Shown in pieces: positions 16,643 to 25,535 of a DNA stretch of 64,000 nucleotides. The stretch comes from an uncultured Sphingomonas sp. (lineage in GTDB: Bacteria > Pseudomonadota > Alphaproteobacteria > Sphingomonadales > Sphingomonadaceae). Each line of letters begins with the position of its first letter. The first letter of the stretch is position 1. The notes under the pieces were generated by a model. It was not told where the DNA came from and ran no database searches. It saw only the letters and a list, made by a program, of their open reading frames with translations. The DNA lies in assembly GCF_946478955.1 (NCBI RefSeq), contig NZ_CAMLDL010000002.1:62001-126000 (forward strand). The letters run 5' to 3'. Made by a program: the position numbers and the translations under genes.

Positions 16643-18562
16643 TCACGAACGCGGTAAATTTCCAAGATTCAGCTTGTCGAGATCGCGGGTAGTTACGGGG
16701 TGATAGAGCGGCCGCGCCTTGGCATAGACGCGGCGCGCAATGGGGAGGCCCCACTCCGGGTCCGCTGCAAGCGCCTCGATCAAGGGACGGACAAATTTAC
16801 GCCGTCCCTGAGTCGTTAAAAACTCTTCAAGCGCCGGTACCGCGGCATCGTTGCGATTCGCTACCGCAAGGGTAAGGAAGGCGAATCGCACCTCGCTATT
16901 GCCGGTGTTTGCCAACCCGAATGCATTATCCAGCGCTTCGAGGCGGGCAATCGGCTGCTTGCGGTCCAGACGATTAAGGAAGCGGAGCTTTTCATCCGTG
17001 GTCCACGCCTGCCATTCCGATTTACCCGGCATTGTTCCGGCGGAAAAAGCCGCAACCGCCGAATCGACCGCCGCAAATGCTTGCGGATCGGGCTGAACCA
17101 TGTTGGACGGGATGCCGGGCTTGTAGACCCAGTCATCGAGCATCAGCTTTTTTTCTAGATCGGCGTCACCCTTGACCAGATGGTCGCGCATGTCGGCCAG
17201 CAGGAGGGAGCTGGTCACCGGCTGGAATTGGTGGCGACTGAACCATCCCTTCAACCATTCGTCAAAACGCTGGCGGCCAACGATCGATTCGGCGGTCCGC
17301 ATAAAGGCAGCGCCCTTTTCATATGCGACGTCATTGAGACCGTCGTCAGGGTGGCGGCCGTCAAGTTTAAGGTGGAGCGCCGTGTCTGGATTGCCGCCGC
17401 CGCCCGCATCGGCAATGGCGCTGTTCATGGCATCAACGCCCAGTGCCACCTGCTGTGCCGCGACCTTTGGGCCATAGACCGATTCGACAATTCGCCGTTC
17501 GGCATAGGTAGTCATGCCTTCGTTGAGCCAGAAATCCGCCCAGGTCGCGTTGGTCGCAAGATTGCCAGACCAACTGTGCGCCAGTTCGTGGGCAATCAAG
17601 CTGGTCAGGCTCTTGTCGCCGGCGATGAACGTCGGTGTCAGAAAGGTGAGGGTCGGATTTTCCATTCCCCCAAACGGGAATGAGGGCGGCAGGACCAGCA
17701 TGTCGTACCGACCCCATTGATAGGGGCCGTACAGCGCCTCTGCCGCTTCGACCATTTTCTCCGTGTCGTCCAACTCCGCGGCCGCCTTGTCGATGGTGAC
17801 GGGTTCGGCCCAAACGCCGGTGCGTTCGCCAAGTGAGCGAAACTCCAGATCGCCAACCGCAATCGCGATGAGATAGGGGGCGACGGGGTTCTCCATGCGA
17901 AACTGGAAGGTGCGCGTTCCATTCTTTTCGATGGGCTTGCCAACTGCAGGCGCGCTCATCACCGCGGTCAACGGCGAGGCAACGCGGATGGTCGCGTCCC
18001 ATGTCTGCCGCACGCCCGGCGAGTCCTGAGTCGGAATCCAGCTACGATTTTCGATTGCCTGCCCCTGGCTCAGCAGGAAGGGATATTTCTTGCCAGCAGT
18101 CTGCCCGGGCGACAGCCATTGCAGCGCCCCTGCATCGGGCGCCGCCTTGTAGCGGATCACGATTTTCCGGGCATCGCCCATCGTAATTGTCAGCGGCGCG
18201 CCGAGCTTTTCATCGGCCGCGCCCACCGTGAACGGCAGGTTGTTGCCATTGGCATCTGCTATCGATTCGATCTGGAGGCCCTTGTCATCAAGGATGACTT
18301 CGCCAACGCCCGGCTTCGCCTCGATATCCAAGGTCGCGGTTCCGCCCACCTCCTTGCGCTCAAAAACTACATCAAGATCGAGCGAGACATGCGTGACGCG
18401 GGCTTCGAGCGGCTTGGCATAGCTATGAATGTCGACGGCATCGGCAGTATCAAGAATTACCGCGGTCCGTTCCGGTCCGGCAGGTTCAGAGGTTTTGTTC
18501 CCGACCTTGCATCCCAGCAGCGATAATGCCGCAATTGCCACCAAAATCGAACGCGCCGCCAT
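16643..18562 (-). CDS. M1-family zinc metallopeptidase, lipoprotein
   Basis: The product is a 639-residue M1 aminopeptidase. Zinc-site motifs are complete: GGMEN at residues 298-302, H325-E326-x-x-H329 in HELAHSW, and Glu348 in NEGMTTYAE, the exact HExxH-x18-E spacing. Leukotriene A4 hydrolase-like members share this layout. The N-terminus MAARSILVAIAALSLLGC is a lipoprotein signal peptide with the lipid-attached Cys at residue 18, so the enzyme is predicted to sit in the periplasmic or outer-membrane lipid leaflet. The ATG at 18562 was chosen because it begins the signal peptide; the frame stays open upstream but overlaps the divergent kinase gene. Confidence 0.92.
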   Translation of the reverse strand: MAARSILVAIAALSLLGCKVGNKTSEPAGPERTAVILDTADAVDIHSYAKPLEARVTHVSLDLDVVFERKEVGGTATLDIEAKPGVGEVILDDKGLQIESIADANGNNLPFTVGAADEKLGAPLTITMGDARKIVIRYKAAPDAGALQWLSPGQTAGKKYPFLLSQGQAIENRSWIPTQDSPGVRQTWDATIRVASPLTAVMSAPAVGKPIEKNGTRTFQFRMENPVAPYLIAIAVGDLEFRSLGERTGVWAEPVTIDKAAAELDDTEKMVEAAEALYGPYQWGRYDMLVLPPSFPFGGMENPTLTFLTPTFIAGDKSLTSLIAHELAHSWSGNLATNATWADFWLNEGMTTYAERRIVESVYGPKVAAQQVALGVDAMNSAIADAGGGGNPDTALHLKLDGRHPDDGLNDVAYEKGAAFMRTAESIVGRQRFDEWLKGWFSRHQFQPVTSSLLLADMRDHLVKGDADLEKKLMLDDWVYKPGIPSNMVQPDPQAFAAVDSAVAAFSAGTMPGKSEWQAWTTDEKLRFLNRLDRKQPIARLEALDNAFGLANTGNSEVRFAFLTLAVANRNDAAVPALEEFLTTQGRRKFVRPLIEALAADPEWGLPIARRVYAKARPLYHPVTTRDLDKLNLGNLPRS

Positions 18563-18686
18563 ACCAAACTCCAACCAACATCCTGTCGTCGGGGTCTCCC
18601 ATAAGCAGGCAAATTGGCGCGGTCCAATTTTGTCGGCTGATGCAACGCCTAGGCTTGGGCGCGCCGGATCACTATATCCCCGTGAA

Positions 18687-19889
18687 ATGGATCGCCTTTC
18701 CACCACGATAAATGGGCCTGTGCCCAACAGCAGTGTACCCGGTCTGGCCAAGGCCGCGGCCGAACCCACGCGGATCGTGCATAAGGGGCCGGCCCGGCCG
18801 ATTTTGGTCGGTGTTGGGCTCGACAAGCCCTTCTTTGACGACAAAAATAGGGCGTTCTGGGTTCTCCAATCCATCGGCTGGTCCGGATATTTCTTCCTCC
18901 GGTCGATTTCCGGTCTCGCCAACTCGCTGCCCGCGATGTTCATCGTTCACACGCTGCTGCTGACAGCGACGGGCTATTCGCTGACCCTGTTGATGGCGTC
19001 GCTGTACCGGCGACTGATCACGCTTCGGGCGATGTGGACGGTGGCGATCAGCCTGGGGGTTGTGGTGATCGCGGCAGCAGCATTCTCATTCATCGAGACA
19101 TGGAGTCTCGCGACCTTCATCAATCCCGACTTCAAGCCGGCGGGGATGCAATATTTCGGCGCAATCATCCTTGATTTCGCCATTCTGGCGGCGTGGTCTG
19201 CGCTGTACTACGGGATCAACTATTATCTGTTGCTGGAAGACGAAATTGATCAGCGGCAGGCGCTACAAAATGCTGCCTCCCATGCGCAGCTGGCCATGCT
19301 GCGGTATCAACTTAATCCCCATTTCCTGTTCAACACGCTCAACAGCATTTCGACCCTCGTTCTGTTGAAGCAGACCGAGCGGGCCAACGCCATGTTGTCG
19401 AGGCTCTCGAGCTTCCTGCGTTACACCCTGGTTAATGAGCCAACTGCAAAGGTCACGCTCGTCCAGGAGGTGGAGACACTGAAACTCTATCTCGAAATAG
19501 AAAAAATGCGGTTTGAGGACCGCCTTCGTCCGCATTTTCGAATCGAGGCCGACACCATCGGCGCGCGCCTGCCGTCGCTATTGCTTCAGCCGCTTATTGA
19601 AAATGCCATCAAATATGCCGTGACGCCTGCCGAAGAAGGCGCCGACATATGGATAACGGCGAAGCGGGAAGGACAGGGCGTGCGCATTGAAGTGGCCGAC
19701 AGCGGCCCTGGCCGATCACCAATGCCGAACGCACCATCGTCAACAGGCGTCGGACTGGCGAATATTCAGGACAGGTTGGCGCAAGCCTATGGCGCAGGCC
19801 ATGGATTTTCGACCCGATCGAACGAACTTGGGGGGTACAGCGTTATTATCGAAATTCCTTACGAGACCGACCAGAAGGACCACCCATGA
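18687..19889 (+). CDS. LytS/YehU-type membrane sensor histidine kinase
   Basis: The 400-residue kinase has about four membrane segments between residues 50 and 185, then a HisK_5-type phosphoacceptor segment (MLRYQLNPHFLFNTLNSIST, with the His in NPHF). An ATPase domain follows, with PLIENAIKYAV and GVGLANIQDRL. It is a different class from the hybrid kinase upstream. Its stop overlaps the LytTR regulator start (ATGA), so the two form a cognate pair. An upstream in-frame extension exists, but the ATG at 18687 avoids overlap with the M1 peptidase signal region. The stimulus is unknown. Confidence 0.88.
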   Translation: MDRLSTTINGPVPNSSVPGLAKAAAEPTRIVHKGPARPILVGVGLDKPFFDDKNRAFWVLQSIGWSGYFFLRSISGLANSLPAMFIVHTLLLTATGYSLTLLMASLYRRLITLRAMWTVAISLGVVVIAAAAFSFIETWSLATFINPDFKPAGMQYFGAIILDFAILAAWSALYYGINYYLLLEDEIDQRQALQNAASHAQLAMLRYQLNPHFLFNTLNSISTLVLLKQTERANAMLSRLSSFLRYTLVNEPTAKVTLVQEVETLKLYLEIEKMRFEDRLRPHFRIEADTIGARLPSLLLQPLIENAIKYAVTPAEEGADIWITAKREGQGVRIEVADSGPGRSPMPNAPSSTGVGLANIQDRLAQAYGAGHGFSTRSNELGGYSVIIEIPYETDQKDHP

Positions 19890-20689
19890 CCATCCGAACC
19901 ATCCTCGTCGATGACGAGCCGCTTGCGACGCAGGGCCTGCTATTGCGCCTGGAAGCCCATGACGATGTCGAGATTGTTGCTACGGCCGCCAATGGTCGTG
20001 AGGCAATTCGGCAGATCAAGACCCACAAGCCGGACCTTGTGTTTCTAGATATCCAGATGCCGGGATTCGACGGCTTTTCGGTCGTCCAGGGCCTGATGGA
20101 GGTCGAGCCACCTTTGTTTGTGTTTGTAACGGCCTACAACCAGCACGCCTTGCGCGCGTTTGAGGTTCAGGCAGTCGACTATCTGGAAAAGCCGGTGGAA
20201 GAAGACCGGCTTGCCGGAACGCTGGACCGTGTCCGCCAGCGGCTGGCGGAAAAGCGCGGCGCCGAAGAGGCGGAGCGCCTGAAGGAAGCATTGGTCGAGC
20301 ATGCACCCGAAGCTGCCGAAGAAATGGACGTCGCGGCGAGCGATGCACCGGCCTCCTCCCGATTTGAAAAGATGATCAACATCCGTGACCAGGGACAGAT
20401 ATTCCGGGTCGATGTTGATACCATTGAGCGGATCGACGCCGCAGGCGATTATATGTGCATCCAGACCGGCGATAACACGCTGATCCTTCGTGAAACGATG
20501 AAGGACCTGGAAAAGCGGCTCGATCCGCGCCGGTTCCAGCGGGTCCACCGTTCGACGATCGTCAATCTCGATCAGGTGCGGCAGGTCAAGCCGCACACTA
20601 ACGGCGAATGCTTCCTGGTGCTGGAGTCGGGCGCGCAGGTAAAAGTCAGCCGCAGCTATCGCGACGTGGTGGCGCGCTTCGTTCATTAG
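19886..20689 (+). CDS. LytTR-family response regulator
   Basis: The 267-residue regulator has a receiver domain (TILVDDEPLA, phospho-acceptor Asp in LVFLDIQMPGFDG, VTAYNQ, YLEKPV). A charged linker of about 60 residues leads to a LytTR DNA-binding domain (IFRVDVDTIERIDAAGDYM, LDPRRFQRVHRSTIVNLDQV, VKVSRSYRDVV). It is translated with the sensor kinase through an ATGA overlap. LytTR proteins bind pairs of roughly 9-bp sites; target promoters cannot be named from this window. Confidence 0.92.
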   Translation: MTIRTILVDDEPLATQGLLLRLEAHDDVEIVATAANGREAIRQIKTHKPDLVFLDIQMPGFDGFSVVQGLMEVEPPLFVFVTAYNQHALRAFEVQAVDYLEKPVEEDRLAGTLDRVRQRLAEKRGAEEAERLKEALVEHAPEAAEEMDVAASDAPASSRFEKMINIRDQGQIFRVDVDTIERIDAAGDYMCIQTGDNTLILRETMKDLEKRLDPRRFQRVHRSTIVNLDQVRQVKPHTNGECFLVLESGAQVKVSRSYRDVVARFVH

Positions 20690-20706
20690 TCTAAGGGGTG
20701 CAGGCC

Positions 20707-21081
20707 ATGGCGCGAATTACGGGATTGGGCGGTATCTTCTATAAGGTTGCTGACCTTGACGCGACAAAGGCCTGGTATCTGGAAAAGCTGGGCGTTGGCG
20801 GCGACTATGGTGCCATGTTTCCGTTCAGCGGCGATGTGGCCGACGGGTTCAGCCTGCTATCGCCCTTCAAAGATGACAGCGACTATTTCGCGCCTAGCCA
20901 TCAACCCTTCATGATTAACCTGCGTGTCGATGACCTTGACGGCATGGTTGCGGCGCTTGCCGACAAAGGCGTCGACATCCTTGGCCGGCAGGATGAGGAT
21001 TATGGCCGCTTCGCCTGGATCATGGATCCGGACGGGGTGAAGATCGAATTATACGAACAGTCCAAAGGAGCGGCGGAATGA
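20707..21081 (+). CDS. VOC (glyoxalase/bleomycin-resistance) family protein
   Basis: The 124-residue protein belongs to the vicinal oxygen chelate family. It shows the paired beta-alpha-beta-beta-beta modules: ITGLGGIFYKVADLDATKAWY in the first half, and FMINLRVDDLDGMVAAL with WIMDPDGVKIELYE in the second. The closing Glu of KIELYE is a usual metal ligand. The substrate is unknown. The ATG at 20707 has AAGGGG upstream; a GTG at 20698 is an alternative. It overlaps the next gene by four bases and so may act on a related metabolite. Confidence 0.82.
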   Translation: MARITGLGGIFYKVADLDATKAWYLEKLGVGGDYGAMFPFSGDVADGFSLLSPFKDDSDYFAPSHQPFMINLRVDDLDGMVAALADKGVDILGRQDEDYGRFAWIMDPDGVKIELYEQSKGAAE

Positions 21082-21818
21082 GGGACTTTGCATCGTTCGC
21101 GGCGCTCCATGTGCCGGGAAATCCGGTCATCCTGTACAATATTTGGGACCCGGGCAGCGCGATTGCGGTGGCCAACGCCGGGGCCGAGGCGCTTGCGACC
21201 GGTAGCCATCCCGTCGGGGATGCGGCGGGCTTTGGCGACGGGCAGAAGGTGCCGCTCGACTATGTCTTCGGCAACGCACGGCGCATTCTGGCGGCGGTCG
21301 ACTTGCCGCTGAGCGTGGATTTCGAAGGCGCCTATTCCACCGATCCAGGCGAGGCGGGCGCCAATGTCGCGGCGCTCAAGGCAACCGGCGCCGTCGGCTG
21401 CAATTTCGAAGATCAGGTGATTGGCGGCGACGGCGTCCATTCGACGGCGGATCAGGTGGCGCGGATCCGTGCAATTCGGGCCGCGGTGGGCGACGATTTC
21501 TTCCTCAACGCGCGGACCGATCTGTTTATTAAGAACAGCGTTCATGATGACGGCCTGATCGGGCAGGTTATTGAGCGCGGCAAGGCCTATGCCGACGCCG
21601 GGGCCAGCGGGTTTTTCGTTCCGCGCCTCAGCAACCCCGGCCATATCGAATGGATAGTGCGCGAGGTGCCGTTGCCCCTCAACGTCATCGCTTTCCCCGG
21701 CGCGCCGGACAAGAAAGTTTGGGCCGACGCCGGGGTCGCGAGGATCAGTCACGGTCCCTTCCCGCACCGGGCATTGATGGAGACGCTGACCGAACGCGCC
21801 AAGGCAGCAATCGAATAG
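21078..21818 (+). CDS. Isocitrate lyase/PEP mutase family protein
   Basis: The 246-residue protein fits the isocitrate lyase/phosphoenolpyruvate mutase superfamily (phosphohydrolase-like or oxaloacetate-decarboxylase-like branch). Visible family segments are VILYNIWDPGSAIAVANAG, LPLSVDFEGAYS, GCNFEDQVI (metal-binding acid residues), FFLNARTDLF and ADAGASGFFVPRL. The canonical isocitrate lyase KKCGH motif is absent, so it is not a glyoxylate-cycle enzyme. It starts in an ATGA overlap with the VOC gene. The reaction is unknown; family members cleave or form C-C or P-C bonds of 2-oxoacids. Confidence 0.82.
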   Translation: MRDFASFAALHVPGNPVILYNIWDPGSAIAVANAGAEALATGSHPVGDAAGFGDGQKVPLDYVFGNARRILAAVDLPLSVDFEGAYSTDPGEAGANVAALKATGAVGCNFEDQVIGGDGVHSTADQVARIRAIRAAVGDDFFLNARTDLFIKNSVHDDGLIGQVIERGKAYADAGASGFFVPRLSNPGHIEWIVREVPLPLNVIAFPGAPDKKVWADAGVARISHGPFPHRALMETLTERAKAAIE

Positions 21819-21842
21819 CCGGTCGAGTCTGAGCGACCAGGT

Positions 21843-23069
21843 CTAGGCGGCGTTCGGTTTCGTCCTTCGCCACCAACGCCGCCGTGACCCTCCCGATTTT
21901 AGGACGCTGCGCCGGAAGTAGCGCGATGTGACGCGGAGGATGAGCGCGACCCATAGCGCCTGCCAGATGAGGGCAATGACATGAACACCAAGGCCGGGAA
22001 CTTCGGCCGCGCGGGCGATCATTGCCAAGGGCGAGGACAGCGGGAAAACTGCCGCCGCTATTCCAATCTGACTGTCGGGTTGTCCGACAGCGAGGGACGC
22101 GAAGCCAAACAATAAAAGCTGCGCCATGGTCACCGGCATCGACATGATCTGTACTTCCCTGGCGGTTGAAGCGTGAGCGCCAATGCCCAGGAAAACAGCG
22201 CCGATCAGCAAATAGGTCATCGAGAAATAGACCAGAATCAGGGTGATGAATGTCGGCCAGCCAACGGCGGGGACGGGAAGGGCCGATAGTCCGTTACTGC
22301 TGATGCCCGCGAGGGCGATCGCGCCGAGCGTCCCCCACAGGAAGATCCCGACCAGCGAGGTGCAGAGCATCGCGAACAGCTTGCCAAGGAATATAGCGTC
22401 GACCGGCACGGCGGAGGCCAGCACTTCGATGACCTTATTGGCCTTTTCCTCGATTAGCTGTGACAGCAGCATGCCTGCCAGCAAAATTGTCAGGAAGAAG
22501 ATCAGCATTTGCCCAGCATGCGCGGTGACCGACCGCAGGAGGCTGGCCTGCCCCCCACTCTGGCCCGTAGTCGCAACCCGCATCCGCTGACCAGGCAGCG
22601 CGCCCATTTGTTCAATCTGGGCCTGTTCGACCATCAGCCCGACCTGCTTGGCCACGCGACCTTCACCATTTCCGGGACCGGTCAGGGTCGGCGCGAAAAG
22701 ACCCCCACTGAGGACCGCAACGATCGGCGATGTATCGGACGCGAGAAGCGCATCACGTTGCCGGGCCGCGTCTGGTTCCGGCGCAAACCATTTCAGTGCG
22801 ACAAGTCCCTGGTCATCACCAAGCGACGATAGCCGTTCCCGCTGTTGCGAAAGCAGAGCAAAATCGCCGGGCGAGGAAATGACGGCGACGGTCGGCTGGG
22901 CGTTGTTGGTTGTCACCTGTTTGCCCAAGCCGGCAAAACCGATGGCAAATATGATCGGAAATAGTGGCCCCAGCAGAAACAGCAGGAATGTCTTGCTCAT
23001 CACCGTTGCAGTGAAATCGCGGCGGCCAACGACCAGGGCGGCGCGCACTATTTCGCGCAGGTGGGTCAT
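21843..23069 (-). CDS. ABC-2 type transporter permease (NatB-like)
   Basis: The 408-residue membrane protein has one N-terminal helix (TFLLFLLGPLFPIIFAIGFAG), a periplasmic domain of about 130 residues, and then five or six helices including MLIFFLTILLAGMLLSQLIEEKANKVIEVL. That EEKxNKVIEVL segment is typical of NatB/YhaP-type exporters. It overlaps the ATPase gene upstream by four bases, so the two form one exporter. The transported substrate is unknown; sodium, peptides or lipophilic compounds are known for relatives. Confidence 0.87.
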   Translation of the reverse strand: MTHLREIVRAALVVGRRDFTATVMSKTFLLFLLGPLFPIIFAIGFAGLGKQVTTNNAQPTVAVISSPGDFALLSQQRERLSSLGDDQGLVALKWFAPEPDAARQRDALLASDTSPIVAVLSGGLFAPTLTGPGNGEGRVAKQVGLMVEQAQIEQMGALPGQRMRVATTGQSGGQASLLRSVTAHAGQMLIFFLTILLAGMLLSQLIEEKANKVIEVLASAVPVDAIFLGKLFAMLCTSLVGIFLWGTLGAIALAGISSNGLSALPVPAVGWPTFITLILVYFSMTYLLIGAVFLGIGAHASTAREVQIMSMPVTMAQLLLFGFASLAVGQPDSQIGIAAAVFPLSSPLAMIARAAEVPGLGVHVIALIWQALWVALILRVTSRYFRRSVLKSGGSRRRWWRRTKPNAA

Positions 23070-24013
23070 TTCACATTCTCCGCCGACCGGCCATCGCCCA
23101 TCTCGCTGGCCGCCGCCGCACCGGCAATGGCAATGAAGGCATCATGCAGGCCGGGCCGCTCAATACTCAAGGTTTCGATGCCGGCATTGCCGTCTATCAA
23201 CGCCTTCAACAGGGGTTCCGGCCCTCCGTCCGGCAATTGGAACCGCCATTCGCGTTCGCGCTGGGTGGCGTCCGCCGGAATGGCGCTGCGCCACGGACCA
23301 TCCTCGCTGCGGGTGGTGAGATGAACAATGGGTTGAAGCCGGTCGCGCGCTTCACGCACCGCGCCATCAAACGCCACCTTCCCGCCCGCGATGATCGACA
23401 CGCGCTCACACAGGCGCTCGGCGTGGGCGATCACATGGGTCGAAAAAATGATGGTGGCGCCAGCGTCGGCCTGGCGCCGAATTAATGCTTCCAGTTTTTC
23501 CTGATTGAGCGCATCGAGCCCGGAAAATGGCTCATCGAGGACGAGCAGGCGCGGCGAATGGACGATGGTGCCGAGCAATTGCACCGTCTGGGCCATGCCC
23601 TTTGACAGGGTGCGAATGGTTCGTTTGCGCCAATCACCATGTCCGAATTCATCAAGCAATTCGCCCGCGCTGCGCCGTGCGTCAGCCAATTTCATGCCGC
23701 GAAGGGCGCCCATGAAGGCGATCGCGTCCTGCGCCGTCATTGCGGGATAAAGGCCCCGTTCTTCCGGCAGATAGCCGACCTGGTGGGCAACATCGAGGGG
23801 CCGCGCGTTTCCAAACAGGGTGCGTTCGCCAGACGTCGGATCGATAATCCCGAGCATCATGCGAATGGTTGTAGTTTTGCCAGCGCCATTGGGGCCGAGA
23901 ATGCCGCTGATGCTTCCTTCCGGAACCGAGAGGCTGACCCCGTCGACCGCGCGCTTGCCGTCAAAGTCCTTGACCAGGTCATGTGCCTGGGCGGCGATAG
24001 CTCTTTCCCCCAT
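23066..24013 (-). CDS. ABC transporter ATP-binding protein (NatA-like)
   Basis: The 315-residue ATPase has Walker A GPNGAGKTT, a Q-loop region (GYLPEERGLYP), a modified signature LSKGMAQ, Walker B LLVLDEPFSGLD and the switch His in STHV. A C-terminal extension of about 90 residues (IVHLTTRSEDG onward) is common in NatA-like proteins. The ATG at 24013 begins the domain in the usual place; the frame stays open upstream but overlaps queG. It is the first gene of a two-gene exporter operon divergent from queG, 29 bp away. Confidence 0.9.
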   Translation of the reverse strand: MGERAIAAQAHDLVKDFDGKRAVDGVSLSVPEGSISGILGPNGAGKTTTIRMMLGIIDPTSGERTLFGNARPLDVAHQVGYLPEERGLYPAMTAQDAIAFMGALRGMKLADARRSAGELLDEFGHGDWRKRTIRTLSKGMAQTVQLLGTIVHSPRLLVLDEPFSGLDALNQEKLEALIRRQADAGATIIFSTHVIAHAERLCERVSIIAGGKVAFDGAVREARDRLQPIVHLTTRSEDGPWRSAIPADATQREREWRFQLPDGGPEPLLKALIDGNAGIETLSIERPGLHDAFIAIAGAAAASEMGDGRSAENVK

Positions 24014-24042
24014 GGCACATATCGGTAAATGCTGCGCCCGCC

Positions 24043-25071
24043 ATGGCAAGTCTGAAGCAGAGGATTTTCGACAAAGCGGGCGAACTGGGGTTCGTCGCCT
24101 TCGGGATCGCGCGCGCCGACGCGGCAGACCCTGCGGGCCTACAGCTAAGCGATTGGGTCGCGGAAGGCCGCCACGGCGACATGGGCTGGTTTGCCGACCG
24201 TTTGCATCACCGGGTCGGGGTGAACGCGCTCTGGCCCGAGGCGAAAAGTGTGATTGCGCTGGCAATGAGCTATGCCCCGGCGGTTAACCCGCTGAACCTC
24301 GCCGATGCGAAAGATCGGGCGCGAATATCCGTCTACGCTCAAGGGACGGATTATCACAAAACCGTGAAAAAGGGGCTGAAGGCGCTCGGACGTTGGCTCG
24401 CCGATGAAACCGGGTGCGAGCTGAAGGTTTTTGTCGACACAGCGCCGGTGATGGAGAAGCCATTGGCCGCCGCCGCGGGCATCGGGTGGCAAGGGAAACA
24501 CACCAATCTACTGAGCCGTGAATTTGGCAACTGGCTATTCCTCGGTGTCATTTACACGACGCTGGATTTGGAACCCGACACACCAGCACAGACCCACTGC
24601 GGGACGTGCAGCCGATGCATCGACGCCTGCCCGACCGGCGCGATCACCGGTCCCCACCGTATCGATGCCCGGGCCTGCATTTCCTATCTGACAATTGAGC
24701 AGGCGGGGCCGATCCCTCACGAATATCGCGAGGCGATGGGCAACCGCATTTACGGCTGCGACGATTGCCTTGCGGTCTGCCCCTGGAACCGCTTTGCCGA
24801 TGAGGCGCAGGCCAACAAGGCGTTTCTCGCCCGGCCCGAATTGGTCGCACCGTCGCTCGCGACGCTACTCAATCTCGACGATACCGCCTTCCGCACGATG
24901 TTTTCCGGGTCCCCCATCAAGCGGATTGGGGTCAAGCGGATGATCCGCAACTGCCTGATCGCCGCGGGAAATAGCGGTGATGCGTCGCTGCGGCCGTCCG
25001 TCGGCCGCCATCTGGATAGCGACGATGCCGTCATCGCAGAGGCTGCGCGGTGGGCCATCGACCGGCTTTAA
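24043..25071 (+). CDS. queG: Epoxyqueuosine reductase
   Basis: The 342-residue enzyme reduces epoxyqueuosine to queuosine, the last step of the tRNA wobble modification, with cobalamin and two 4Fe-4S clusters. Cysteine motifs are CGTCSRCIDACPTGAI and CDDCLAVCPWN. Upstream are the family segments SYAPAVNPLN, QGTDYHKTVKKGL, VFVDTAPVMEKPLAA and GWQGKHTNLLSREFG. Length and motif order are normal. Its TAA overlaps the stop of the convergent lipoprotein gene within a TTAA palindrome. Confidence 0.95.
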   Translation: MASLKQRIFDKAGELGFVAFGIARADAADPAGLQLSDWVAEGRHGDMGWFADRLHHRVGVNALWPEAKSVIALAMSYAPAVNPLNLADAKDRARISVYAQGTDYHKTVKKGLKALGRWLADETGCELKVFVDTAPVMEKPLAAAAGIGWQGKHTNLLSREFGNWLFLGVIYTTLDLEPDTPAQTHCGTCSRCIDACPTGAITGPHRIDARACISYLTIEQAGPIPHEYREAMGNRIYGCDDCLAVCPWNRFADEAQANKAFLARPELVAPSLATLLNLDDTAFRTMFSGSPIKRIGVKRMIRNCLIAAGNSGDASLRPSVGRHLDSDDAVIAEAARWAIDRL

Positions 25072-25427
25072 TGTGCCTCTACAACCGTCGCGCATGTGCC
25101 GACGCTGGTTTGAGCGCCGGATCGAGTGCGGGCGTCGGCATAGGTCACGCGCGGTACACCCTGTCCGCTTTCGGGCGGGTAGATATAGACATCAAGGACG
25201 CAATTGTCGGCCGTCCATTGAAATTTGGTCCCATCGCCATCGCGAACCTGAATACGCGGGCTTCCAAAATGCTGAACAAGCTCATTGGCGGTCATACCGA
25301 TAAGGCTATTATGATGATGGCGGTCGGCAGGCAGCGACGACGTCGGTGGAGACACTGCGGTCGGTTGGCGAGGGGCCGTAGCGCAGGCGGATAGCAGCAA
25401 GGCGGAAATCAGGATCAGGCGACGCAT
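25068..25427 (-). CDS. Small lipoprotein of unknown function
   Basis: The 119-residue protein begins with a lipoprotein signal peptide, MRRLILISALLLSAC, with the lipid Cys at residue 15. The mature part (LIGMTANELVQHFGSPRIQV, FQWTADNCVLDVYIYP) has a BamE/SmpA-like flavour: a GMT-x-x-E-L-x-x-x-F-G-x-P helix of the kind found in small outer-membrane lipoproteins. Similarity to BamE itself is weak, so no function is assigned. The ATG at 25427 starts the signal peptide. It ends in a stop codon shared with queG. Confidence 0.75.
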   Translation of the reverse strand: MRRLILISALLLSACATAPRQPTAVSPPTSSLPADRHHHNSLIGMTANELVQHFGSPRIQVRDGDGTKFQWTADNCVLDVYIYPPESGQGVPRVTYADARTRSGAQTSVGTCATVVEAH

Positions 25428-25535
25428 GCGCCGCTTGTGGCGGGATGCGCAGACGCTGGCAAGCTTGCGGCGACCGCGCGGGGCGGCTAGGCGGCGCGAC
25501 GAAATCCCACCATCATCGATCAGGACCGTTTGACC

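Noticed and set aside
18563..18943. Upstream extension of the M1 aminopeptidase frame
   Set aside because: It overlaps the start of the divergent kinase gene and would bury a clear lipoprotein signal peptide inside the protein.
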